Source: Trichothermofontia sp037445115 (GTDB lineage: Bacteria; Cyanobacteriota; Cyanobacteriia; B231). Taken from it: DNA of 24,534 nucleotides. The notes beneath the pieces are model-generated. The model saw only the letters and a list, made by a program, of their open reading frames with translations. It was not told the DNA's origin and ran no database searches. Position 1 is the first letter of the stretch, and each line of letters starts with the position of its first letter. The stretch covers positions 1-24,534 of the forward strand of contig JBBILC010000082.1 of NCBI GenBank assembly GCA_037445115.1, written 5' to 3'. Both the position numbers and the translations under genes were made by a program. This document shows, piece after piece, positions 1-7,107 of the stretch.

Positions 1-387
1 GAACTTTTCCACGGATATACCTATTCTGGGCATCCGGTAGCCTGTGCGGCGGCCTTGGCAACCCTGGAGATTTACCAGCGGGAGGGGTTGTTGACCCGTG
101 TACAAACCTTAGCAAAGGATTGGGAAGACGCCGCCCATCGCCTAAAGGGTTTGCCCCATGTCATTGATATTCGTAATTTAGGCTTGGTAGCCGCGATCGA
201 ACTTGAACCCCGATCGGGGCAACCGGGCCAACGGGGTTTTGAAGCCTTCCGGCGCTGTTTTGATGCCGGCATTGTCGTGCGATCGGCGGGAGACACGATC
301 GCCCTTTCCCCGCCCTTAATTATTGAGAAAGCCCAAATTGAGCAGTTATTTACCACGCTGGGCACGGTCCTACAAAACCTTCCATAG
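1..387 (+). CDS. Class III (omega-amino-acid type) aminotransferase, C-terminal fragment
   Basis: The reading frame is open from base 1, so the gene begins outside the window; only about the last 128 residues are here. The opening stretch FHGYTYSGHPVACAAAL is the hallmark of PLP-dependent class III aminotransferases of the beta-alanine/omega-amino-acid:pyruvate type. It is followed by the small C-terminal domain (NLGLVAAIEL, then the arginine-containing GIVVRSAGDTIALSPPLII segment and the terminal helix). These enzymes move an amino group from an amine or omega-amino acid to a keto acid such as pyruvate. The PLP-binding lysine lies upstream, so substrate class cannot be judged. The gene converges on the Anbu gene (stop 695) across a 307-bp spacer. 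The family is certain; the exact substrate is unknown. Confidence 0.85.
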   Translation, partial: ELFHGYTYSGHPVACAAALATLEIYQREGLLTRVQTLAKDWEDAAHRLKGLPHVIDIRNLGLVAAIELEPRSGQPGQRGFEAFRRCFDAGIVVRSAGDTIALSPPLIIEKAQIEQLFTTLGTVLQNLP

Positions 388-694
388 GGGCAGGACTGTC
401 AAGGAAACACACCCCCCAGCCGGGAGCATCCCAGGTCGGCAATTTCCCCCTCATCCCCCAACCCCTCCTCCAATCCCAGTTGACTTATAAGCGTGGGGTA
501 GGCATCCTGCCCGCGCAGGCTAGAAGTCTACCCCACAACTCTTCACGAATCATGGAGGATTGCTATAGACCCATTATCAAAATTGTCGAACGGCATCAAC
601 TGGGGGATACCTCAGCCGCGATCGCACGCACTAAGTTGTGCAAGTCCCTGTTGCGTCTGGCTTCCTACCACGACACCCTAGCCCAGATGCCTAA
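388..694. other. Convergent intergenic spacer with a hairpin repeat
   Basis: This spacer separates the ends of two convergent genes. It holds a C-rich stretch (about 435-478) and the hairpin at 493-536. A plus-strand open frame runs through 480-740, but it has no recognisable domain, reads through the hairpin and overlaps the 3' end of the Anbu gene on the other strand. No promoter or RNA gene is evident. Confidence 0.5.
493..536. repeat. Hairpin-forming cyanobacterial dispersed repeat
   Basis: GTGGGGTAG (493-501) pairs perfectly with CTACCCCAC (528-536), and CCTGC (506-510) pairs with GCAGG (515-519), giving a nested cruciform or hairpin. The sequence resembles the short 'GTGGGGTAGGCAT...TGCCC' element scattered between cyanobacterial genes. 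That comparison is from memory and was not searched. Sitting between convergent stops, it could also end transcription from either side, although there is no T-tract. Confidence 0.5.
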
Positions 695-1468
695 TCAATC
701 AATCAATACATCCTGCTTGGGGCTGGCGCTATCTTCGTAGTATTCCCAATTTAACTCTGGCATTTGTTCAAATGCCTTCTTTAAGGCTCCTTCCCAGAGG
801 CGGCGCATTTCCGCTAAATAGGGATCACCCAAACGCAATTCCAGACGATGCTTCAGCTTAAAGCTATTCGCATGATACATTACCAGATTAATCGGTGGCC
901 CCACGGAAATGTTGGACTTCATGGTTGAATCGATCGACAAAAGAGCACATTTGGCGGCAGCTTCCAAGGAAGTATCAAAACTCAGCGTTCGGTCCAAAAT
1001 GGGTTTGCCGTACTTGGTTTCCCCAATCTGTAGAAATGGAGTTTCGGGGGTAGCGTGGATACAATTCCCCTGGCTATAGATCAGATACATCTCCGGATCT
1101 TCACCCAGAATTTGTCCACCCAGTAGAAAATTGCAATTGTAGTCAATCCCATCCCGCTTTAGCCACTCACTGTCATGCTCCAGGTTCTGACGAATTTTGT
1201 GACCGATGTAGCGAGAGACTTCATATAGACTGGGTAGCGTGTAGAGACTAATATCGGCCTGGGTTTTAATATCTTTATATAACCCCGCCAGCACATTTTG
1301 AGTAATTGATAGATTGCCAGAGACGCAAATAATAATTACACGATCGCCCGGTTGCGAAAAATCAAATAACTTGCGATAGGTTGAAATATAGTCAACCCCC
1401 GCATTGGTTCGAGAATCCGAGGCCATTACTAGGCCATACCGCGTCATAATGCCTAGGCAGTACGTCAT
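695..1468 (-). CDS. anbu: Anbu (ancestral beta subunit) proteasome-like peptidase
   Basis: An N-terminal-nucleophile hydrolase of the proteasome fold. I start at the ATG at 1468, which yields 257 residues beginning M-T-Y-C-L-G. After Met removal Thr1 is the nucleophile. Counting from it, Asp17 (in MASDSRT) and Lys32 (in TYRKL) fall exactly where the proteasome beta-subunit catalytic Asp and Lys sit. An upstream GTG at 1486 would add six residues and bury Thr1, and Anbu proteins lack a propeptide. The middle carries FLLGGQ and MYLIYSQGN, typical of Anbu. In other bacteria Anbu forms open helical or ring-like assemblies and is encoded beside putative peptide-modifying genes (ATP-grasp, alpha-E, transglutaminase, DUF2126). 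The DUF2126 gene lies 329 bp upstream on the same strand, with a mobile-like repeat between. The substrate is unknown. Confidence 0.88.
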   Translation of the reverse strand: MTYCLGIMTRYGLVMASDSRTNAGVDYISTYRKLFDFSQPGDRVIIICVSGNLSITQNVLAGLYKDIKTQADISLYTLPSLYEVSRYIGHKIRQNLEHDSEWLKRDGIDYNCNFLLGGQILGEDPEMYLIYSQGNCIHATPETPFLQIGETKYGKPILDRTLSFDTSLEAAAKCALLSIDSTMKSNISVGPPINLVMYHANSFKLKHRLELRLGDPYLAEMRRLWEGALKKAFEQMPELNWEYYEDSASPKQDVLID

Positions 1469-1797
1469 ACTCAATCGGTTACCCACAACAGTGCTGATTC
1501 ATCCTCAGTAGATTAAAAAACAATTGTGGGGGAGGTATAGCGGCAGTCACACTCATTAGGACATTTCCAAGGCTGTGATCAACAAGGGGCTTAAGCCCCT
1601 TGTCCTAACCTGAATGACGATGGCTATATCTGGCCTGCCCCTGAGGCAGCCGAGACGGCTATCCCACATTCAATTTGTGATCTACTGATCCTGTCTCCAT
1701 CCTGCCACGTTTCCCAAACACCTGCGCACCTTGCGGTTGTTCTGGGGGATGGGGGAGTGGGGGATACCCACCCCGTTGGCTGTTGTTTACAGTCCTC
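1469..1797. other. Spacer between DUF2126 and Anbu genes
   Basis: This 329-bp gap separates two genes of the same strand. Most of its recognisable content is the inverted-repeat element at 1536-1628. The rest is a G-rich run (about 1744-1765) and AT-rich sequence next to the Anbu start. I see no clear promoter hexamers or strong ribosome binding site upstream of Anbu. Confidence 0.5.
1536..1628. repeat. MITE-like inverted-repeat element with perfect central palindrome
   Basis: The outer arms TATAGC (1536-1541) and GCTATA (1623-1628) begin an imperfect inverted repeat of about 27 bp per arm, which resumes at GTCA/TGAC and ends TTAGGAC/GTCCTAA. Inside is a perfect 22-bp palindrome (1582-1603; left half ACAAGGGGCTT). 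There is no coding capacity. The structure fits a small non-autonomous mobile or REP-like repeat of the kind common in cyanobacterial spacers. The copy number elsewhere in this genome cannot be seen. Confidence 0.55.
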
Positions 1798-4080
1798 TTA
1801 CCCAACGGCTTGGCGCAAATCCAAGGTCAGCGGATACTCCGGATTCAGCGCTAAGGGCGGAACCGTTACCTTACCCCGTTGGGCTGGTTGGGGGATAAAC
1901 CGCTCCGCTCGCCGTTGCGCCGCCACCGCTGGTGTCGAAGGTAGGGTCGCATAGATCTCGCCGTCGGGAGCCTGGACATGGTACACACAGCCGCCTAAGG
2001 CGGGCTGGTCGTGCCAGGTGTCCACAACATCAAAGCGCAGGGGCGCATGGGCCGCGATCGCCGGATGCAGCATATTTAAGGTCTGCCGCGCCCGGAACCG
2101 GACCCCTGCCACATACTCGCCCCGATGTCCCGTCGAGCGCAGGGGCAGGCGGCGGCCATTGCACAACACTTGGTAGCGATCGCTGAGGCTATCGGCATTG
2201 GGGGAGTGGGTGGCAATTCCCTGAAGTTTGACCTGAAGGCGTTCCAACGACGCATCCACATAACGAGCGGTCCGTCCATTGCTCATCTCCTCACCCAGAA
2301 CGTGCCAGGGTTCGATCGCGTGGCGTAATTCCAGGATGAGGGGACCGTGGCCCGTATCCAGAACCACCGTGCCATAGCAGGGAAAGCGAAACTCAAAAAA
2401 GGGTTGGAACCAGGCCAGGTCAAAACCATAGCCTAGCTCCTGAAACTCCACCAACACCTGCTGAAGATCCTGGGCCAGATAGTGGGGCAGGAGAAAGCGA
2501 TCGTGCAAAGTCGTGCCCCAGCGTACCAGGGGTCGGGCATAGGGCTGTTGCCAAAAGCGGGCGACACAGGCGCGAATCAGCAACAGTTCCAACAGTCGCA
2601 TCTGGGCCTGGGGCGGCATGGCAAAGGCGCGGAACTCCAGGATGCCCAGTTGATTGCGGGGATTTTCCACGGGATACAGCTTGTCAATGCAAAACTCGGC
2701 CCGGTGGGTGTTCCCCGTCACGTCGATCAGCAGATTGCGTAACAGGCGATCGACCACCGCTGGTGGCACATCGGCCTCAGGGGATAGGGACTGGAAGGCC
2801 ACCTCGAGTTCATACAAACTTTCATGGCGGCCTTCATCGACACGGGGAGATTGGCTCGTGGGTCCCACAAACAGGCCCGCAAACAGGTAGGAGAGGCTGG
2901 GGTGATGCTGCCAATAGGTAATCAAACTGCGCAGGAGATCGGGGCGCCGCAGGAGGGGGCTGTGCTCAGGATGGGTCCCCCCTAGGGTAATGTGGGCACC
3001 GCCGCCCGTACTCAACCGTTGTCCATCCCAGCCGTATTTTTCCGTGCCTAACTGGCCCTGGGTCGCCACTTCGTATAGGGTTGTAGTCTGGCTGATCAGG
3101 GCTTGCCAATCGGCGACGGGGTGAATATTGACCTCAATCACGCCGGGGTCGGGGGTGATCTGGAAACCGGCTAGACCCTGGTTAGCCGCTGGGAGATACC
3201 CCTCCAGGATGACGGGTAATGCTAGGGAAGTAGCTGCTTGCGCGATCGCCGCCACCAGTTCCACAAACCCCTGGGCCGATCCCCAGGGCGGTATAAAAAG
3301 GTAGATCTGGCCATCCCGGACTTCAACGGTGAGTGCAACCTGGATGGCGTTATCGGGGGCGAGGGAGAAGGGATGTTGCCCCGTGGGTAACCCTGGCTGG
3401 AGGGGCAGGGTCGCTTCCTGGATCAGGGATTCCGGTTGCCTTAAACTGCCCAGGGGTAGGCGGAGACCTATTGGTCCCTGACCGGGCAGTAACCGCCCGT
3501 CGGCTATCTCCCATGTCCAACGGCAACTACTCCAATGCAATCTATCCCTTTCTAGGATGGGCAATAGCGGTAACACATAGCCCCCGGGTGCCTCCGCCTC
3601 AACCTCGTAGGCGGACTGGATCAGGTCAGCGGGTAGACCGAGGATGGCCACCAGTTGGGTGATGAGTGTCCGGGCATGGGCGAGGGTAACGGGTGTGGGC
3701 GAGGCGATCGGGGGAGAGGCCACGGTTGGCCACAGGGGAATGCCATCCTCGCGCCAGTAGCAGCCCAAGGCCCAACGGGGACCCGCTTCCCCTGGGTAGA
3801 GCTTGCCAACGCCGTTATAGCGCAGGCTACCGGGAGGGGCAAATTCGGCAGTCAGGCGATCGCGCAACTGTTCGGCCCGTCGTCGCTTCTCGGCACCCAA
3901 TGCTTCAGTTCGCCATTCTGGGGATTCAAAGTCATCGATCGCGACAAAGGTTGGCTCCCCGCCCATCATTAGGCGCACCTGCAATCGTTGCAGATCGGCT
4001 TCAACCGTATCACCGAGGGTGACGATCGCCTGCCATTGCGCCTCGGTATAGGGTGATGCCTCCGGCGTTGGACGTTCCAT
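1798..4080 (-). CDS. DUF2126 putative amidoligase (glutamine-synthetase-like), stand-alone form
   Basis: A 760-residue protein that matches the DUF2126 family from end to end: GGEPTFVAIDD (40-50), YPGEAGPRWALGCYWREDG (95-113), RRPDLLRSLITYW (378-390) and LFVGPTSQSPRVDEGRHESLYELE (403-426). The family was assigned by Aravind and colleagues to glutamine-synthetase/GCS-like carboxylate-amine ligases. Candidate metal and ATP ligands consistent with that fold are E316 and N318 (GVIEVNIHP), H363 (GGGAHITLGG), R460 and E462 (NTHRAEF), and E482 and R484 (LEFRAF). Many family members are about 1100 residues with an N-terminal transglutaminase domain; here the protein starts directly at the DUF2126 region and the DNA upstream encodes an acetyltransferase. 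Start ATG at 4080. It lies 108 bp behind the GNAT gene and upstream of Anbu on the same strand. The reaction is inferred, not shown. Confidence 0.85.
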   Translation of the reverse strand: MERPTPEASPYTEAQWQAIVTLGDTVEADLQRLQVRLMMGGEPTFVAIDDFESPEWRTEALGAEKRRRAEQLRDRLTAEFAPPGSLRYNGVGKLYPGEAGPRWALGCYWREDGIPLWPTVASPPIASPTPVTLAHARTLITQLVAILGLPADLIQSAYEVEAEAPGGYVLPLLPILERDRLHWSSCRWTWEIADGRLLPGQGPIGLRLPLGSLRQPESLIQEATLPLQPGLPTGQHPFSLAPDNAIQVALTVEVRDGQIYLFIPPWGSAQGFVELVAAIAQAATSLALPVILEGYLPAANQGLAGFQITPDPGVIEVNIHPVADWQALISQTTTLYEVATQGQLGTEKYGWDGQRLSTGGGAHITLGGTHPEHSPLLRRPDLLRSLITYWQHHPSLSYLFAGLFVGPTSQSPRVDEGRHESLYELEVAFQSLSPEADVPPAVVDRLLRNLLIDVTGNTHRAEFCIDKLYPVENPRNQLGILEFRAFAMPPQAQMRLLELLLIRACVARFWQQPYARPLVRWGTTLHDRFLLPHYLAQDLQQVLVEFQELGYGFDLAWFQPFFEFRFPCYGTVVLDTGHGPLILELRHAIEPWHVLGEEMSNGRTARYVDASLERLQVKLQGIATHSPNADSLSDRYQVLCNGRRLPLRSTGHRGEYVAGVRFRARQTLNMLHPAIAAHAPLRFDVVDTWHDQPALGGCVYHVQAPDGEIYATLPSTPAVAAQRRAERFIPQPAQRGKVTVPPLALNPEYPLTLDLRQAVG

Positions 4081-4188
4081 AGCTTCCCGTGTGTTGCGGA
4101 CAGATGCCCCCGATCCGTCTGATCAAGGGGGACATCCCATTATGGGGGATCATGCCAATCCTGACGGCGATCCCAGTTACGGCTAGGC

Positions 4189-5058
4189 TTAGCATTGAAT
4201 CGAAGGTAAATAAGTCCCGCTGGGTTCCGTAAACTGTCCCAGTGACATATAGGACAAAACTTTGCGGGTACGGTGACCTGCCGCCAAAGCGCGGCGGAAA
4301 AAGTCGGGTCGATCGAGGGGGCAGATAAAGACCCCCAGGGAAGGCGGCACATGGCGAGCGGCATGGGCAATGAGGGCCAACAGATCATCGTCCGTTGTTG
4401 CCCCCGCATGGCCAAAGAGGCTGGTCAGCCAGTAGCCAACGGCACGGCCCTCCCGCTCCCGGATAAAGCCAGGGATCTGGGCGGCGAGGAGTTGCGTCGC
4501 ATCTCCCGCACGCGAAAACCCATAGGCTGCCACACTCAGGGCTTTGACACTATCGAGATCCTGGCGGGTCAGAGGCCGAATGGTGGTGTCATCAGTCGGT
4601 GCTGGTTGGGCCTGCATCAAGGCGGCGGCGCTCCGCCAGCTAAAGCCTAAATGGCTGTATAGAGACAGGGAGGTGGTATTGATGGCTTCCTGAAAGAGGC
4701 GCACTTGGTGAATCCCCCGTTGCTGCGATTCCTCAATGACCCATTGCATCAGCGCCCGACCAATGCCCCGTGCTTGAACCTGGGGCGCAACGGTGATCGG
4801 ACCAATCCCGGCCACCGGATCACCATGTAGTAAGAAATTGGACCCCACGACTTGATCCGCGATCGTGGCAACCACGCCGGTATAGTCTGGTCGGGCTGCC
4901 AGGTGGGAGATAATTTGCATCCCGGTTTCTAAATCAGGGACATCACGTGGTAGGGCGTGGCGATCGTGGAAATGGGAGAAGGCTTCGTGGCAAATACGGG
5001 CCAGATCCGGTACGTGGTCCTGGTGTAGGGGGATTAGTTTGAGGGCGGTCAGGGACAT
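4189..5058 (-). CDS. GNAT-family N-acetyltransferase (two-lobed)
   Basis: A 289-residue protein if started at the ATG at 5058; an in-frame GTG at 5070 would add four residues and neither start has a clear Shine-Dalgarno. The N-terminal half is a GNAT domain: the strand GIGPITVAPQVQ runs into the acetyl-CoA pyrophosphate loop QARGIGRALM, followed by the ALYSHLGF-type end motif (LSLYSHLGFSWR). After a linker near residue 155, a second segment starting TIRPLTRQDLDSV looks like a degenerate second GNAT lobe without an obvious CoA loop. Such double-lobed GNATs acetylate small amines, amino acids or peptides. The gene sits between the diiron oxygenase (105 bp upstream) and DUF2126 (108 bp downstream), all co-directional. 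The substrate is unknown. Confidence 0.8.
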   Translation of the reverse strand: MSLTALKLIPLHQDHVPDLARICHEAFSHFHDRHALPRDVPDLETGMQIISHLAARPDYTGVVATIADQVVGSNFLLHGDPVAGIGPITVAPQVQARGIGRALMQWVIEESQQRGIHQVRLFQEAINTTSLSLYSHLGFSWRSAAALMQAQPAPTDDTTIRPLTRQDLDSVKALSVAAYGFSRAGDATQLLAAQIPGFIREREGRAVGYWLTSLFGHAGATTDDDLLALIAHAARHVPPSLGVFICPLDRPDFFRRALAAGHRTRKVLSYMSLGQFTEPSGTYLPSIQC

Positions 5059-5087
5059 GGCAATACCCACGATCGTGTTAGGGCGAC

Positions 5088-5124
5088 AAAAAAGAGGGAT
5101 GGGCGCGTAACCGCGATCGCACCC
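5088..5124 (-). terminator. Possible intrinsic terminator after the diiron oxygenase gene
   Basis: Read on the minus strand, GGGTGCG (5124-5118) pairs with CGCGCCC (5107-5101) through one T-G wobble around a 10-nt loop. After seven bases comes a run of six T (5093-5088). It lies 40 bp past the stop of the oxygenase gene and just before the GNAT start. The gap between stem and T-run makes it weak. Confidence 0.3.
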
Positions 5125-5163
5125 CCAGAGTTGGCGGCAGGCGTGATCGGCGCAAGATTCAGA

Positions 5164-6108
5164 CTAGGCGGCTTGCGGAAAGGTCGCCTTGGTAAAATGA
5201 AGCGTCCATTCTAACAGTTGATTCTGGGCGGTGGAGTTCAGCTTGCCAAAGGTTTGGATAACATTTGGATGGGTCATGCCTGAGCCTAGAAAAGCCCAAC
5301 GATAGGATTCAATTTGTCGGGCTTGAATTTCTGCCTTGTCTACCGCATCCAGCGATCGCCCGATCGCGGCTTCCAGGCTAGCAATATCCAGTTGTACTTG
5401 TGCCTGGAGACCCCCATCCAGCATGTGAACCAGGGTGAAATAGTCATCAACCCCTTGGGCAATGTCGAGGGGAGATAACTGTTCAACTAGGGTTTCCACG
5501 ATCAAGGTATCCAGTTTGGCGTGCTGGGCTTCCTCCATCCAGTGATGACGCAGGAGGCTTGCAAATAAGGGATCAAGGGGTTCTTGCCGATTTCCCTGCA
5601 CACTTTCCAAGTAATGACGTTGGGTCATCCATTCAATGTGCAAGGTGAGCAAAGCCACCCCCAACGTACTGTGTTGCAGGACTGCATCCGCAATCTCATG
5701 GGCGGGGCCAATACAAGCCGGGACAGACCCAAAGCCAATGGCAAAGGCTTCCGCAAACCGTTGGAATAGATAAATGTGTTTGCTTTCTTCCTCGGCAAAG
5801 CGAAGGAGAGCCTGGGTGCTGTAAATATCCACCAGAAGGTTATCCCGGACCTGATCAATCACCATTGGCAGGATAAATTCTTCAGCTAGCCCAAAGAGAT
5901 GAAGATAGCTGTTGCCGCGAATCTGATTGAGGATTAGTTTTTCACGATCGCTGAGGCAATGAATCGCCTGGGCACCGGCCAGAGAATCGGGCAAAAAGGG
6001 TTTATAAAAATCCAAGCGTTTGTCACCACCAATCAGATCACTGACTTTCCAGTTAACTTTCAGAGCATCGCTCAGGATCGATTCATAGGTATAGGTAAGT
6101 GTATTCAT
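5164..6108 (-). CDS. AurF/CmlI-like diiron oxygenase (ferritin-like)
   Basis: A 314-residue, mostly helical protein with no signal peptide. Its acidic and histidine residues reproduce the four-Glu, three-His diiron centre of the AurF/CmlI N-oxygenase family: E77 (LAEEFIL), E108 and H111 (EEESKH), E159 (HIEWM), and H189, E193, H196 (HHWMEEAQH). The H-x3-E-x2-H spacing is diagnostic of AurF and separates it from aldehyde-deformylating oxygenase, which lacks the third His. AurF-type enzymes oxidise aryl or other amines to hydroxylamine, nitroso or nitro groups using O2. The start ATG at 6108 is the first in frame. The OsmC-like gene is 162 bp upstream on the same strand. No biosynthetic genes (NRPS/PKS) are in the window, so the substrate is unknown. 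The alternative is another ferritin-like hydroxylase. Confidence 0.65.
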   Translation of the reverse strand: MNTLTYTYESILSDALKVNWKVSDLIGGDKRLDFYKPFLPDSLAGAQAIHCLSDREKLILNQIRGNSYLHLFGLAEEFILPMVIDQVRDNLLVDIYSTQALLRFAEEESKHIYLFQRFAEAFAIGFGSVPACIGPAHEIADAVLQHSTLGVALLTLHIEWMTQRHYLESVQGNRQEPLDPLFASLLRHHWMEEAQHAKLDTLIVETLVEQLSPLDIAQGVDDYFTLVHMLDGGLQAQVQLDIASLEAAIGRSLDAVDKAEIQARQIESYRWAFLGSGMTHPNVIQTFGKLNSTAQNQLLEWTLHFTKATFPQAA

Positions 6109-6270
6109 GGCTAATGACGATTAGGTAAGGAAATGGTCGCGACGCGAGCCGGTTGAGATAATCTAATAAGATGCCATCACGGACTGTATGGGAAGGCTCT
6201 AAGACATTAAACCCAACCGACTAGCGATGTCTTGATACGAGGTGTCCTTAAGGGCGAGCTTGCGGGAGGC

Positions 6271-6834
6271 TTAGTCCACAATGAAGGTCGTGTCGAGCTT
6301 CACAGCATGGGTGATATTCCAGAAGTTGGGTGACACTTCCTGCACTGCTTGATGCAAGGCTTGTAGTTGTTCCGGGGTGGCATTCTTGGCTTTTACCGAG
6401 AGGGTATAGCTCAGGTTTTGATAGCCGGGATGAATGCGATTATCCAGCTTAAAAAATCCCCGCAAATCCAGTTCACCTTCGGTTGCGATCGTGACGGATT
6501 CCAAGTCAATCCCTTGCAGGGCACTCAAGGCCACATAGGTTGTCAGCACACAGGCATTGAGGCCGGCTAGGAGCACTTCTTGGGGATTGGGAGCGCGATC
6601 ATCTCCCCCCAATTCCGTCGGTTCATCGATCGCGATCGTAAAGTTGCGGGGCAGGATTTGATTGCCCAACTGCCAGGAATTTACCGTTGTGGTTGAGCGG
6701 GTCCCCCCTTCCCAGGTGGTTGCTACTTGGAATTTGGCTTTACCCTGGGTCGCATCTTCAGCAACCGCTTCCACCAGTGCTTGTACCTTGGCAAGATCAA
6801 TCCCGTTAGTCTTTTGTAGAAGTTGAGTAGTCAT
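6271..6834 (-). CDS. OsmC-family protein with a single conserved cysteine
   Basis: A 187-residue OsmC/Ohr-fold protein. The family signature PNPQEVLLAGLNAC (82-95) places the first catalytic Cys at C95, and the strand TTWEGGTRST carries the conserved Arg (R46). At the position of the second redox Cys (usually in a CPV/CPY-type motif) the sequence reads EVSPNFWNIT, so S168 replaces Cys. OsmC/Ohr proteins reduce organic hydroperoxides through the Cys pair; members with one Cys exist and their role is unclear. The start ATG at 6834 has an AAGGA ribosome binding site (plus-strand tcctt 6844-6848, 9 nt away). A 7-bp hairpin lies in the leader. It is followed by the diiron oxygenase gene and may protect it or handle its peroxides (inference). 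Confidence 0.85.
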   Translation of the reverse strand: MTTQLLQKTNGIDLAKVQALVEAVAEDATQGKAKFQVATTWEGGTRSTTTVNSWQLGNQILPRNFTIAIDEPTELGGDDRAPNPQEVLLAGLNACVLTTYVALSALQGIDLESVTIATEGELDLRGFFKLDNRIHPGYQNLSYTLSVKAKNATPEQLQALHQAVQEVSPNFWNITHAVKLDTTFIVD

Positions 6835-6884
6835 GGGGTGAATTCCTTATGGGTGAGAATTGAGGCAATGGCGAACTTGAATCT

Positions 6885-6901
6885 GGGAGAACACTTCTCC
6901 C
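6885..6901 (-). promoter_or_regulatory. Hairpin in the leader of the OsmC gene
   Basis: GGGAGAA (6885-6891) and TTCTCCC (6895-6901) form a perfect 7-bp stem with a 3-nt loop, 50 bp upstream of the OsmC start codon. There is no T-run on either strand, so it is more likely a transcript-stability element or a protein site than a terminator. Its function is a guess. Confidence 0.3.
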
Positions 6902-7082
6902 CTGATCAGTCGAGATCACACTGCGATCGCGGCACAACAAGGTATCGAAAATACAAGCAATACTCGACTCAAGCAATGACCCTATTGGTCGCTTAGTGTT
7001 GTTGTGCTTCAACGCAATGGAGTTGTGTTGCGATATTGCCAGGATAAAAATTTTGGGATAGGAATCACATCAGCTAATCAGT

Positions 7083-7098
7083 TCGCCCGATCGGGTGA
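7083..7098. promoter_or_regulatory. Operator-like dyad, copy 1
   Basis: TCGCCCGATCGGGTGA is a 7+2+7 dyad with one mismatch, extended by flanking T and A. It lies 9 bp after the stop of the hybrid kinase gene and about 250 bp upstream of the OsmC start. A near-identical dyad occurs at 21211-21226. No T-run follows on either strand, so a terminator is less likely than a protein-binding site. Confidence 0.4.
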
Positions 7099-7107
7099 AT
7101 ATGCTGG

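Noticed and set aside
480..740. 86-codon plus-strand frame between the aminotransferase and Anbu genes
   Set aside because: It begins at TTG, reads through a hairpin repeat, matches no family I know and overlaps the Anbu 3' end antisense. Its second half from ATG 552 looks mildly protein-like but has no ribosome binding site.
1757..4022. Several plus-strand frames opposite the DUF2126 gene
   Set aside because: They are antisense shadows in GC-rich sequence; the minus-strand frame matches a known family along its whole length.
5164..6108. Aldehyde-deformylating oxygenase (alkane synthesis)
   Set aside because: That family has two metal His and is about 230 residues; this protein has the third His in the H-x3-E-x2-H motif and 314 residues.
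6806..7012. 68-codon minus-strand frame upstream of the OsmC gene
   Set aside because: No recognisable sequence, overlaps the OsmC start and crosses the leader hairpin; more likely untranslated leader.
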